Program-made: the position numbers and the translations under genes
Notes under the pieces: generated by a model
What the model was told of the DNA's origin: nothing
Databases searched by the model: none
Seen by the model: only the letters and a program-made list of their open reading frames with translations
Assembly: GCA_963789215.1 (NCBI GenBank)
Contig: CAWBJY010000014.1
Coordinates: forward strand, 1 to 64,000
Length of the DNA: 64,000 bases
Origin: Phormidesmis sp963789215
GTDB lineage: Bacteria > Cyanobacteriota > Cyanobacteriia > Phormidesmidales > Phormidesmidaceae
Direction of reading: 5' to 3'
Part shown: positions 43,382 through 52,350 of the stretch, in pieces
Layout: each line of letters starts with the position of its first letter
Position numbering within the stretch: the stretch's first letter is position 1

Positions 43382-44476
43382 ATGATTAAAAAAACTTGCG
43401 CCAGTTGGCTAATTTGCACAGCGCTCTCAATAGCCTGTCTATTCAACCCCGCGCCCGTTCAAGCCAGTCCGCTCATTGCCGGACTCCCCCCTGGCAATGC
43501 CATCACCGATGGCGGAGCCTTGCTGCGGTACTCGCTACCTATAGACAACAAAGAAATTCGCCAGGTTCAAGACGAGTTAGAGGGCATCTCTAACCGTCTG
43601 CGTAGCAAGCGCTGGGGACCCATCAAAAAAGATGCCAGCAAAGCAGAGCGAATTCTAGAGCGCAAGCGAGACGCCATTTTGGCTTCCATTCCAGAGGAGC
43701 GAAAAGCGCAGGCAGAATTACTCTTAGACAACTTATCTACCGGGATAGAGCCGCTCAAAGAAGCCGCTGACAACAAGGACAAAGAAGGCGTCTGGACAGA
43801 GCGCAAGCGTCTTCTCAACCAGGTGGGCGAGATTGAAGAATTGATGGTAGACGGCTACCCATTCGAAGTACCCGCCGAGTACGACAACTTACCTCAGCTC
43901 AAAGGCCGCGCCACAGTTGAGTTCACCACAGACAAAGGCAACATTACCGTCGTCGCCGATGGCTTTAGCGCCCCGGTCACTGCTGGCAACTTCATAGATT
44001 TAGTCAACAAAGGATTCTATGACGGCCTGCCCTTCATCCGCGCCGAAGACTTCTACGTACTGCAAACCGGCGACCCCGAAGGCAAAGACGAAGGCTATAT
44101 CGATCCGAAGACAAAAGAATATCGGGCCATCCCGATGGAGATTTTAGTCAAAGACGACGAGCAGCCCATCTACGGCTCTACGCTAGAAGAACTCGGTCGG
44201 TTTATGGACACCCCGGTGCTGCCCTTCAACTCCTACGGCAGTCTAGCGCTAGCTCGCCCTGCTAATGACAACAACGGCGGCTCCTCGCAGTTTTTCTTCT
44301 TCCTATTTGAAGCAGAGCTAACCCCTGCAGGCCGCAACCTCTTAGACGGTCGGTACGCTGTGTTTGGCTACACCATTGAAGGCAAAGACGTTCTTAGAAA
44401 TCTCAGCGCTGGCGACCAAATTATCTCAGCGAAGGTTGTAGAAGGTCTAGACAACCTAGTCGAACCTAAAGCCTAG
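43382..44476 (+). CDS. Lumenal cyclophilin-like protein (CYP38/TLP40 type)
   Basis: A 364-aa exported protein. Signal peptide at residues 1-29 (KKTCASWLICTALSIACLF...VQAS). Residues 45-175 form a helical bundle like that of chloroplast CYP38/TLP40 (EIRQVQDELEGISNRLR). A cyclophilin domain follows (about 185-364), with GNFIDLVNKGFYDGLPFIR and GSSQFFFFLFEAEL. The usual catalytic FHRVIxxFMIQGGD reads FIRAEDFYVLQTGD, so isomerase activity is probably lost, as in CYP38. Plant CYP38 supports photosystem II assembly; a similar thylakoid-lumen role is inferred. An upstream ATG at 43283 would add 33 residues but hide the signal peptide. Confidence 0.9.
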   Translation: MIKKTCASWLICTALSIACLFNPAPVQASPLIAGLPPGNAITDGGALLRYSLPIDNKEIRQVQDELEGISNRLRSKRWGPIKKDASKAERILERKRDAILASIPEERKAQAELLLDNLSTGIEPLKEAADNKDKEGVWTERKRLLNQVGEIEELMVDGYPFEVPAEYDNLPQLKGRATVEFTTDKGNITVVADGFSAPVTAGNFIDLVNKGFYDGLPFIRAEDFYVLQTGDPEGKDEGYIDPKTKEYRAIPMEILVKDDEQPIYGSTLEELGRFMDTPVLPFNSYGSLALARPANDNNGGSSQFFFFLFEAELTPAGRNLLDGRYAVFGYTIEGKDVLRNLSAGDQIISAKVVEGLDNLVEPKA

Positions 44477-44593
44477 TCATTTAGCTTACTAGTTCAGGAC
44501 ATATAGCGCTTGCAGGACAAGCATCTTAGCGTTTTAACCCAAACAGATAAGATGTCTAACCAGCAAGCGCTCTTTTATTAGCTAGATCTGTCT

Positions 44594-45637
44594 ATGTCTG
44601 ATGTAACCTCATGCCTGATACAGTTCATGCCTGATACAGTCGAAACCGTTGCTGAAATTGGAGAACTGGCCTTACTAAACCGTCTGAGGCCCTTTTGCGC
44701 CGATGTCGTAGGCGATGACGGCGCGCTGCTAAAAGTTGCATCCGATCGCCAGCTAGTAGTCACCACAGACGTTTTAACAGACAGCGTGCACTTTAGCGAT
44801 CGCACCACCCCCCCCCATTCAGTTGGCTGGAGAGCCACCGCCGCCAACCTCTCCGATTTAGCGGCCATGGGCGCAGCCCCGCTAGGCATCACTATCGGCC
44901 TGGGCCTACCGCCTCAAACCACCTGGCCCTGGGTTCAAGCTCTCTACCAAGGCATAACCGACTGCCTCACTCAGCACGGCGGCGCTATCATCGGCGGCGA
45001 CCTGTGCCGGGCCAACCAGCGAACCGTTTCGGTTACAGCCCTAGGCCAAGTTCAGCCAGCGCAGGCCATTTTTCGGCATACCGCAGTTCCAGGAATGACC
45101 GTCGTCACCACAGGACGCCATGGCCTTTCGAGAGCCGGACTAGCCATCCTCCTAGAATCAAAAAATCTAGATAGCACTGCCACCGACCCCAAGCAAACCC
45201 AATGGCCAGATCCAGCCCAGTGGATCAAAGCGCACCAATACCCTGTCCCCCGATTTGACGCGATCGCCCACCTCCAATCCATTCATCCCTATCCCACCGT
45301 CACCGGCATGGACAGCAGCGACGGCCTAGCCAACGCCTTATTGCAAATCAGCCAGCGCAGCGCCATTGGAATGAACATAGAGCAGTCTCATCTGTCTATT
45401 CCAGCAGAGCTAATCGAGTTTGCAGGCGCTAAAAAAGCGCTGGAATGGACACTCTACGGCGGCGAAGATTTTGAGCTAGTGCTGTGTTTGCCTAAAGCGA
45501 TCGCCGGTAAATTTGTAGCGGCCTGTAAAGGCGCGATCGCTATAGGCACCACAACAGACTCAGGCATCGTTCAGCTTCACTCACCCAACGGCAGCATCGA
45601 ATCCATAAAGCATCAAAGCTTTGAGCACTTCTGCTAA
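44594..45637 (+). CDS. thiL: Thiamine-monophosphate kinase
   Basis: A 347-aa enzyme converting thiamine monophosphate to thiamine diphosphate with ATP. Signatures of the PurM/ThiL superfamily are in order: GELALLNRL, VGDDGALL, TTDVLTDSVHFS (ligand-binding Asp residues), GWRATAANLSDLAAMGA, GGDLCR, and SDGLANALLQIS. An alternative ATG at 44627 would omit 11 residues. Convergence or operon structure is not evident; followed by rpmF on the same strand. Confidence 0.94.
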   Translation: MSDVTSCLIQFMPDTVETVAEIGELALLNRLRPFCADVVGDDGALLKVASDRQLVVTTDVLTDSVHFSDRTTPPHSVGWRATAANLSDLAAMGAAPLGITIGLGLPPQTTWPWVQALYQGITDCLTQHGGAIIGGDLCRANQRTVSVTALGQVQPAQAIFRHTAVPGMTVVTTGRHGLSRAGLAILLESKNLDSTATDPKQTQWPDPAQWIKAHQYPVPRFDAIAHLQSIHPYPTVTGMDSSDGLANALLQISQRSAIGMNIEQSHLSIPAELIEFAGAKKALEWTLYGGEDFELVLCLPKAIAGKFVAACKGAIAIGTTTDSGIVQLHSPNGSIESIKHQSFEHFC

Positions 45638-45733
45638 AAAGCAGCGACAGGAATCTTTTGCTCAGCTCTTTTCGCCAGCCCAAAAATACACTACACTGAC
45701 AAGACTAATTACCTATTGTAGAAACGTACGCTC

Positions 45734-45910
45734 ATGGCGGCTCCCAAGAAAAAGACTTCAAAATCCAAACGCAACAGTCGTAAAGCGACCTGGAAGAAAA
45801 AAGCTGCCGTTCAAGCACAGCGAGCACTTTCTCTAGGCAAATCTGTCCTGACGAACCAGTCCAACAGCTTTGAGTACCCATCTGACGATGACGACGATGA
45901 TGATGAGTAA
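45734..45910 (+). CDS. rpmF: 50S ribosomal protein L32
   Basis: A 58-aa basic ribosomal protein: AAPKKKTSKSKRNSRKATW, then KKKAAVQAQRALSLGKSVLT. The acidic tail is a run of Asp (DDDDDDDE), typical of cyanobacterial L32, which lacks the Cys pairs found in some other bacteria. It sits 97 bp after thiL with its own terminator. Confidence 0.93.
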   Translation: MAAPKKKTSKSKRNSRKATWKKKAAVQAQRALSLGKSVLTNQSNSFEYPSDDDDDDDE

Positions 45911-45945
45911 GGCCCCTGTTGGGTAAATCAGCCGGATACACCCCC

Positions 45946-45975
45946 AAAGCGGAGCTACTTAGCTCCGCTTTTTTA
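45946..45975 (+). terminator. Terminator of rpmF
   Basis: AAAGCGGAGCTA-CT-TAGCTCCGCTTT followed by TTTA; a strong hairpin with a U-tract 36 bp past the stop codon. Confidence 0.85.
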
Positions 45976-46094
45976 TGAGCAAAAAACTGCCGTCAACTTA
46001 GTACTGTCCGCAGACCTAGCGCCATAAGTCTGTGATAAAATTGAAATCTGTTACAAAAGTACATCAACTACGCTTTAGCTCACAGCTCAATTCT

Positions 46095-46331
46095 ATGCAG
46101 CAGATCAAACGGATAAAACTCACTTTGAAGCGGCCCAATTGCCGCAGAACCGCTATCCGCGTCGCCGCTTGCGTAGGCACATTGCTCTTTACCATCAACC
46201 ACGGCAGCGCCCTACTAGACGGCAGCATGACCGGCGATCGCTGGGCTTCCGCCATACTGACTTACATCGTGCCGTTTATGGTCAGCATCCACGGCCAAAG
46301 CAGCCGAGCCGCCAGAACCCAGGCTATTTAG
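46095..46331 (+). CDS. nrtS: NrtS-family nitrate/nitrite transporter
   Basis: A 78-aa membrane protein. After a basic N-terminus (KRIKLTLKRPNCRR) come two hydrophobic segments, each with the family motif: ACVGTLLFTINHGSALLDG, then RWASAILTYIVPFMVSIHG. The NHG(S/D)A and TYxVPxxVS elements match the small NrtS transporter of marine Synechococcus, which forms oligomers to carry nitrate or nitrite. Start chosen at ATG 46095 (MQQIKRI); an upstream in-frame start at 46032 is unlikely. It stands alone between rpmF and sbcC. Confidence 0.78.
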   Translation: MQQIKRIKLTLKRPNCRRTAIRVAACVGTLLFTINHGSALLDGSMTGDRWASAILTYIVPFMVSIHGQSSRAARTQAI

Positions 46332-46470
46332 CCAATAAGCTAGCTGAATCGGTTGCGATCGCACTGGCTTAAAAACCAGATGCTGCTAGGTCGTCCGTAC
46401 TGCAGATCGTTTGTACTGCTATGATTTAAAGGCAACATAGCAGTACGAGCCTTTACGGGCCAGTAGCCGC

Positions 46471-49400
46471 ATGATTCCAAAGCAGCTCACACTTCAAAAT
46501 TTTTTGAGTTACCAGGAAGTCACTCTAAACTTTGACGGCCTGCACGTCGCCTGCGTATGTGGCGCCAACGGTGCTGGCAAATCGTCTCTACTAGAAGCGA
46601 TCGCCTGGTGCGTTTGGGGCCAAAGCCGAGTGAGCGCCGAAGACGACATCGTTCGCCAAGGTGCCAGAGAAGCCCAGGTCAGCTTTTGCTTTGAGCACAA
46701 CGCCCGAATCTACCGCATCATCCGCACCCGCCGCCGCAATCAAAACAGCGCCCTAGAATTCCAAATTCATCAGCCCCAAGCAGGCAGCGACTCCGCCCAA
46801 GGGATAGATAGCTACCAGTTCAAAACCATCACCCAAAAAGGCACCCGCGCCACTCAACGCTACATTCTCAGTCAAATCAAAATAGACTACGAAACCTTCG
46901 TCAACGCAGCCTATCTCCGGCAAGGCCGCGCCGATGAGTTTATGCTAAAGCGGCCCAGCGATCGCAAACAGGTACTCGCCGACCTGCTAAAGCTAGACCA
47001 TTACGATCACTTAGCTGAGCAAGCCAAAGAGAAAGCTCGCAGCTACAAAGCCCAGGTGCAGCCGCTAGAAGCCCTTTTCTCACAGCTCACCGCGCAAATA
47101 GAAACTAAAGAACAGATTCAATCCGACTACGAAAAGCTAAGAACTGTTCTAGAAGAACAGCAGGCCAGCTACCAGCAGCAGCAAGCTAAGTTAGAAGAAC
47201 TCAATCTAAAAAAACAGCAAAAAAACCATTGCGCTCAGCAGCTAGCTTTATCAGAACAACAGCTTCAGCACCAGCAGGCAACGCTCCACATCAGCCGGGC
47301 CAGCCTGCATCAAGTTCAACAAGCTCTACAAGAATGTGAAGCTATTCTTGCTAAATCAGAGGAAGTAGAGCGCCAGCAGCAAAAGCTGTCTAGCCTTAAA
47401 CAAGAAGAGCAAAAGCAAGCAGAACAGTTTCACGCTTATCAAACAGCTCAATCGCAAAAGTTTCACTATCAGCAGATTCTAGGTGAGCAGCAGCAGCAGC
47501 AAAAAGGTCAGCTCGATCGGCAAAGAGCGCAGCTTGCCGCCCTGCAATCTCAAGAGCAAGAACTGCTTCAAACGCTAAGAAGAAAAACCGAGATAACTCA
47601 AAAACGAAAAGACTACCGCCTCGCCAAAAAGCAGCTGCGACAGCTAGATAAAATGCAGTCTAAATACATGCCATTACAGCAAAGGCAGCAGCAGCTACAG
47701 TCCAAAATAGAGCAGGCACACACGCGTCTAGTCACTCGGATTGAAGAGCTAGACAATCGCTATGCCCAAATGGAGACTCAGCAAACTCAGGCCCCTCAGC
47801 TCATGCAGGCAGCCGTCGAAGTCGCCCATCGCATTGAGTACTTAGAGCAGCGCCGCGCCTATCAAGAAGCCGTCCGAAAAAAAGGAGGAGAGCGCCGCAG
47901 CTTTATGGAGCGACTGCAGGGCGAACAGGTAAACTACGAGATTCAGTTGGCTCAGTTTGACCAAACCCTGAAACAGCTAGAAGACCCAGATGCCGCTTGC
48001 TGCCCGGTTTGCGAGCAGACTTTAGAAGGCAAAACCTGGCAGGAACTACGCGATCGCACCCATCAAGAGCGCGACGATGCCCAAAACCGCATCTGGGTCA
48101 TTAGAGAGCAACTCGCCGTCTGCGAAAGCGAAATTCAAACCCTGCGAAGAGAATACCGCGAGCTAGAAGAAGAACTAGCGAAATACGCGCCCATTTTAGA
48201 AGAGCGCGGGCAGCTAAAAGCAAAGCTAGCCTCCACAAATACGCTGCAAAATCGAATCCAAGAAATGGGTTCCGAGCGATTGCAGCTAGAACGATGCCTG
48301 CAAGAAAATGACTACGCAGAGAACCTGCACGACGAATTGCAGCAGGTAAAAGAACAGCTCGTCGCGATCGCCTACGACGACCGCGACCACGCTTTAGTGC
48401 GATCGCAAATAGAGCGCCTGCGCTGGAGCGAAATCAAATACGCAGAGATCAAACAGGCCGAACATAAGCTCAGCAAAATTCGCATTCAAATACCCAAAAT
48501 CGAACGCAGCATTCAGAACGCGCTAGCGGCGTTAGATGCGATTAAAACCAGTGAAGCCTACAAAACGCTACACCAGATAGAAGATCGCCTATCGGGCTTA
48601 AACTATAGCCTTTCACAGCATAACCAGCTCAGAGCGCAGATCCGTCAGGCGAGCCTATGGGAAAAGCGCTATCAGACATTGCAGCAGGCACAGTTGCAAG
48701 AAGCAGGGCTAAAAGAACAGCTTGCAAAAATAACAGAAGTCTGCGAAAAGCAAGAAACCACGCAAACAGAAATTGAAAACAACGTTCTACAGCTAAAGCA
48801 AGCGTTTGCCGAATACCCCGGTTTGCAAGCAGAAATTGCCGCCGCAGAATCTTCAATCTCTAGCTACCAAGCCCAGCGCGATCTCCAAACTTCTCAGCTA
48901 GGACGACTTCAGCAGCAGCTCGCCCAGCTAGATAGCCTAGAAACGCAGAGAGACAAACACCAGCAAAAGCTCAGCGACCTAGCCCACAAGTATCAGGTCT
49001 ACAAATCTCTATCAATCGCCTTCGGACGCAACGGCATTCAGTCGCTCATGATTGAAAACCTTCTGCCCCAGCTAGAAGCAGAGACCAATCAGATTCTAGG
49101 CAAGCTTAGCGACCATCAGCTTCACGTCCAGTTCGTCACCCAAAGATCAGGCCGAAACAACAGAAAAATAGACACCCTAGATATTCTCATCGCCGACGCT
49201 CGCGGCACCCGCCCCTACGAGACTTACTCCGGCGGAGAAGCCTTTCGCGTAAACTTCGCCATCCGACTTGCGATCGCCCGCCTGCTCGCCCTACGCTCCG
49301 GCATGTCACTCAAAATGCTGATAGTGGATGAGGGCTTTGGAACTCAAGATCGTGAAGGCTGCGATCGCCTAATTGCCGCAATCGAAGCGATCGCCCCCGA

Positions 49401-49512
49401 CTTCGCCTGCATTCTTACCATCACTCACATGCCGCACTTCCGCGAGGCCTTCCAAACCCGCATAGACGTAACAAAAGACGAAGACGGCTCCCATATTTTA
49501 ATTTCGGGCTAG
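46471..49512 (+). CDS. sbcC: SbcC-type exonuclease ATPase subunit
   Basis: A 1013-aa SMC-like ATPase that with SbcD nuclease processes DNA hairpins and ends. Walker A GANGAGKSS at residues 31-39. Two long coiled coils (about 190-480 and 540-790) flank the zinc hook CPVC at 511-514. The ABC signature TYSGGEAFRVNFAI and Walker B MLIVDEGFGTQD are near the C-terminus. No SbcD gene is in the window. Complete, typical length. Confidence 0.94.
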   Translation: MIPKQLTLQNFLSYQEVTLNFDGLHVACVCGANGAGKSSLLEAIAWCVWGQSRVSAEDDIVRQGAREAQVSFCFEHNARIYRIIRTRRRNQNSALEFQIHQPQAGSDSAQGIDSYQFKTITQKGTRATQRYILSQIKIDYETFVNAAYLRQGRADEFMLKRPSDRKQVLADLLKLDHYDHLAEQAKEKARSYKAQVQPLEALFSQLTAQIETKEQIQSDYEKLRTVLEEQQASYQQQQAKLEELNLKKQQKNHCAQQLALSEQQLQHQQATLHISRASLHQVQQALQECEAILAKSEEVERQQQKLSSLKQEEQKQAEQFHAYQTAQSQKFHYQQILGEQQQQQKGQLDRQRAQLAALQSQEQELLQTLRRKTEITQKRKDYRLAKKQLRQLDKMQSKYMPLQQRQQQLQSKIEQAHTRLVTRIEELDNRYAQMETQQTQAPQLMQAAVEVAHRIEYLEQRRAYQEAVRKKGGERRSFMERLQGEQVNYEIQLAQFDQTLKQLEDPDAACCPVCEQTLEGKTWQELRDRTHQERDDAQNRIWVIREQLAVCESEIQTLRREYRELEEELAKYAPILEERGQLKAKLASTNTLQNRIQEMGSERLQLERCLQENDYAENLHDELQQVKEQLVAIAYDDRDHALVRSQIERLRWSEIKYAEIKQAEHKLSKIRIQIPKIERSIQNALAALDAIKTSEAYKTLHQIEDRLSGLNYSLSQHNQLRAQIRQASLWEKRYQTLQQAQLQEAGLKEQLAKITEVCEKQETTQTEIENNVLQLKQAFAEYPGLQAEIAAAESSISSYQAQRDLQTSQLGRLQQQLAQLDSLETQRDKHQQKLSDLAHKYQVYKSLSIAFGRNGIQSLMIENLLPQLEAETNQILGKLSDHQLHVQFVTQRSGRNNRKIDTLDILIADARGTRPYETYSGGEAFRVNFAIRLAIARLLALRSGMSLKMLIVDEGFGTQDREGCDRLIAAIEAIAPDFACILTITHMPHFREAFQTRIDVTKDEDGSHILISG

Positions 49513-49575
49513 GCGTAGTAAGTCGATTAGCAATCACTAGACGCTACAATCAAACTACCCAAAGCAAAAAATTCC

Positions 49576-49803
49576 ATGAGTACACTTGAGCAAGCCCTTG
49601 AAACCGCCTCTCAATTGTCTATAGAACAGCAGCAGATGCTAATTGAAATTTTGCAGCGCCGTAATATAGAGAGCCGTAGAGCAGAAATAGCTCGCGACGC
49701 ACAGCGATCGCTTGCTGATTTCAGAGCAGGAAAGCTTAAAACTCAGTCAGTCGATGAAATTGTCTCAGAACTACGGCAGTTTTTAAGTGAACCTATAGAC
49801 TAA
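49576..49803 (+). CDS. Antitoxin partner of RelE-type toxin
   Basis: A 75-aa mostly helical, acidic protein (STLEQALETASQLSIEQQQMLIEILQRRN, then ADFRAGKLKTQSVDEIVSELR). Its size and position 67 bp upstream of a RelE/YafQ-like toxin fit a type II antitoxin. No RHH or Phd motif is clear, so the DNA-binding type is uncertain. Confidence 0.75.
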   Translation: MSTLEQALETASQLSIEQQQMLIEILQRRNIESRRAEIARDAQRSLADFRAGKLKTQSVDEIVSELRQFLSEPID

Positions 49804-49870
49804 ACCCTCTTTATCTTATACCGAGACATAATAGACTCTTTATGCAACTCTTCATGAGCAAGTCTAGATA

Positions 49871-50155
49871 ATGAACTCTCTGCGACTAACTCCAAAATTT
49901 AAGAGGTCTTTCCGAAAGTTTGCAAAGCGAGATACAGATCTTCAAAGGAATATTGAGTCTACTCTTCAGAAAATGGAAGAAGATATATATGCTCCGAGCC
50001 TAGGAACGCATAAGTTAAGCGGACAACTAGAGGGTTTGCAGTCTTGTTCTTGTGGCTACGACTGTAGAATTATCTTTGCAGTTGAAAAAGACATTGAAAC
50101 AGATGATGAAGTCCTGGTATTACTTGATGTTGGAAGGCATGACGATGTTTACTAG
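49871..50155 (+). CDS. RelE/YafQ-type toxin (mRNA interferase)
   Basis: A 94-aa RelE/ParE superfamily protein. Basic N-terminal helices (LRLTPKFKRSFRKFAKRDTDLQRNI) are followed by a beta sheet with HKLSGQLEGLQSCSCGYDCRIIFAVE and LLDVGRHDDVY. YafQ-type toxins end with a catalytic His near GTHDEVY; here GRHDDVY keeps that His. Likely cleaves mRNA at the ribosome. Antitoxin is the preceding gene. Confidence 0.87.
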   Translation: MNSLRLTPKFKRSFRKFAKRDTDLQRNIESTLQKMEEDIYAPSLGTHKLSGQLEGLQSCSCGYDCRIIFAVEKDIETDDEVLVLLDVGRHDDVY

Positions 50156-50185
50156 GCCGCATAAACATATTGCTTTTCGCTAAAC

Positions 50186-50722
50186 TTAGCTAGGTTTTTC
50201 AGTTTTTTTCTGTGCAGGCAGTAAATACAACAACCCAGAAATCCAGGTGAGTGCAACCGCTACCCAAAAGAGCACTATCCCGATTGTTTGCCAAATACCC
50301 GAAAGCGGTGCCAGCAAAATCGCGATCGCCACAATCTGCACCACCGTCTTCGCCTTTCCCCAAATTCCAGCTCCTGGCACCGCATCTTTCTGAAAAGTTG
50401 GATTCACCCGCCAGCCAGAAATCGTTAGCTCCCTCGCCAGGACTAAAAACACCCCCCAAGCAGGAATCTCTCCCAGTTCAACGAGCGCCATTAAAGGAGC
50501 CATCACCAACAGCTTATCCACCAGCGGGTCTAAAAACTTGCCCAGCTCAGTGACCTGATTGAGCTTGCGAGCTAGATAACCATCTAGCCAGTCTGTCCCC
50601 GCAAAAATAACAAAAGCAACCACGCTCACCCAGCGGCGATAGTCAGTAGGCTCTAGCAAGGCCACCAAAACAATCGGAATGCCTAATAAGCGAGAAAAGG
50701 TAATCCAGGTAGGTAAATTCAT
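50186..50722 (-). CDS. pgsA: CDP-diacylglycerol-glycerol-3-phosphate phosphatidyltransferase
   Basis: A 178-aa membrane enzyme that makes phosphatidylglycerol phosphate, the first committed step to phosphatidylglycerol, an essential thylakoid lipid. The CDP-alcohol transferase signature DG-x2-AR-x8-G-x3-D-x3-D is present in GTDWLDGYLARKLNQVTELGKFLDPLVDKLL-like sequence at about residues 43-72. Five to six TM helices. Its ATG overlaps the stop of the upstream transporter gene by four bases. Confidence 0.93.
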   Translation of the reverse strand: MNLPTWITFSRLLGIPIVLVALLEPTDYRRWVSVVAFVIFAGTDWLDGYLARKLNQVTELGKFLDPLVDKLLVMAPLMALVELGEIPAWGVFLVLARELTISGWRVNPTFQKDAVPGAGIWGKAKTVVQIVAIAILLAPLSGIWQTIGIVLFWVAVALTWISGLLYLLPAQKKTEKPS

Positions 50723-51744
50723 GACAGATGCCCTTCGCCATAAGAAATTTCTCTTTCCACATAGCTAGGCGGCTCCACATGGATCGTGACTCTAGTCGGC
50801 CCAAACTCTTCTTCTAGCTTCTGTTCCACCTGCTCAGTAATCGTGTGTGCGCTCAGCACGTCCTTCGGCTCCACAATCAAATGCATATCCATAAACACCT
50901 GGCGACCTAGCAACCCACGCGAAGCAATGTTATGACAATTCAACACCCCAGGCACCTCCATCACAGCCGCATGAATCGCCTCAGGTGCGATCGCCATCTC
51001 ATCCACTAGCCAGGGCAAATTCGCCGAAAGCACTACCCAGCCGCTTCGAATCACCAAAATGGCCACCGGAAACGCCAGCGCCACATCGAGCCAGTCCTGA
51101 CCCACCCATACGCCAATTAAGCCGCCTAGCACCGCAATCGTAATCCAAATATCGCTCATCGTATGCTGAGCATCCGCAACCAAGATGCTGCTGCCCAGCC
51201 GATTTCCCACCTGGCGTTCGTAAAAAGCGACAAAAATGTTAATCCCCAGCACCGCCAGCATAATCCACAGCGCCGTCGCCTCCATCCTGACGGGTTCGCC
51301 CCCCTGGATAATTCGTTCTCCAGCGCCTCTTAAAATCTCAAAGCAGGCAATGCCCAAAAAAGCAGCAATGCCCAAAGTACCCACTGCTTCGTACTTTTGG
51401 TGCCCATAAGGATGATCCCTATCAGGCTCAGGCGACGCCAACTGGTTTGTCACCAGTCCCAAAACATTATTGGCACTATCTGTAATGCTATGCAGCGCAT
51501 CTGCCAACAGGCTAAGCGATCCTGTCCAATAGCCTACGCCCGCCTTAAGCACAACCACAGCAAGGTTTAGCACCAGCGTCAGTACCAGCACCCGCCGCAC
51601 TTCAGAGCGGTAATCGTCATGTTTGCGTTGGGGCGCAGGCCCATGGTGATGGCCAGTCTTCTCAGATGGCTCATGGCTCGATGGCGAATGCTGGGTAGGA
51701 GCCGCATTACCAGCACGCCGATCGCCATTATGAAAATTTGACAT
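50719..51744 (-). CDS. Cation diffusion facilitator (zinc/iron/manganese efflux)
   Basis: A 341-aa six-TM antiporter exporting divalent metals. Metal-site motifs: DALHSITDSANN in TM2 and DAQHTMSDIWIT in TM5, each with the expected Asp/His. The N-terminus is His-rich (HSPSSHEPSEKTGHHHG), as in metal-sensing CDFs. The C-terminal cytoplasmic domain (about 255-335, HIASRGLLGRQVFMDMHLIV) binds regulatory metal. First gene of a two-gene operon with pgsA. Confidence 0.92.
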   Translation of the reverse strand: MSNFHNGDRRAGNAAPTQHSPSSHEPSEKTGHHHGPAPQRKHDDYRSEVRRVLVLTLVLNLAVVVLKAGVGYWTGSLSLLADALHSITDSANNVLGLVTNQLASPEPDRDHPYGHQKYEAVGTLGIAAFLGIACFEILRGAGERIIQGGEPVRMEATALWIMLAVLGINIFVAFYERQVGNRLGSSILVADAQHTMSDIWITIAVLGGLIGVWVGQDWLDVALAFPVAILVIRSGWVVLSANLPWLVDEMAIAPEAIHAAVMEVPGVLNCHNIASRGLLGRQVFMDMHLIVEPKDVLSAHTITEQVEQKLEEEFGPTRVTIHVEPPSYVEREISYGEGHLS

Positions 51745-51845
51745 CGCTCAAGTTCCTCCACGACCGCCGTTGCTTCGATAGCCTAACGCGCCTACTTGCG
51801 ATCGCAACGGCCCGCACACAAAAATTAGACCGCTTGTTAAAAGCG

Positions 51846-52184
51846 CTACGAGGCGACAGTGGTCGTCGCATTGGCCTCCGTAATGGCCTGATTCACCTGC
51901 GAGAACACATCCTTACAGTGGTTTTGAGATCGCAGCGGCAGCTCTTCATTTTTCACCACCAAATCAATCTTCGAGCCGCCGCTCTCTAACGTTGGCGGGC
52001 TAATCAGCAGTTCAATAGTAGCCAACTGTGCAAAAGGCACCTTACCTGGCTTTTCTTTCGCTACGATGCAGACAGGATCTTGATACACCAGATCGAGATC
52101 GCAAGCTTCTAACGCACCGACTAAGGCACGGGTAATCTCTTCTGAAGAAGCGCCTGTCATAAAAAAGTTAGTATAGCGAGCCAT
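51846..52184 (-). CDS. Conserved cyanobacterial hypothetical protein
   Basis: About 112 aa from MARYTNFFMTGASSEEITRALVGAL; the longer start at 52208 adds eight residues. Alternating helix (SEEITRALVGALEACDLD) and beta segments (DPVCIVAKEK, IELLISPPT, IDLVVKNEELPL) suggest a small alpha/beta fold. No catalytic or membrane motif. Function unknown; family resembles proteins restricted to cyanobacteria and plastids. Confidence 0.7.
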   Translation of the reverse strand: MARYTNFFMTGASSEEITRALVGALEACDLDLVYQDPVCIVAKEKPGKVPFAQLATIELLISPPTLESGGSKIDLVVKNEELPLRSQNHCKDVFSQVNQAITEANATTTVAS

Positions 52185-52350
52185 AGAAAACACTGGATAC
52201 ATACGCATAGCCCCACATCGGAGAAGACGCGGATCATTGACAGGATACCGTTGTTTTTAAGAATAGGGAATAGGGGAGCTAGAACAAAGCCCCGAACGCG
52301 GTATAAATTGTACGAATCGTCTTAGAAAAAGCATCGAATAGAGCCGCGCT

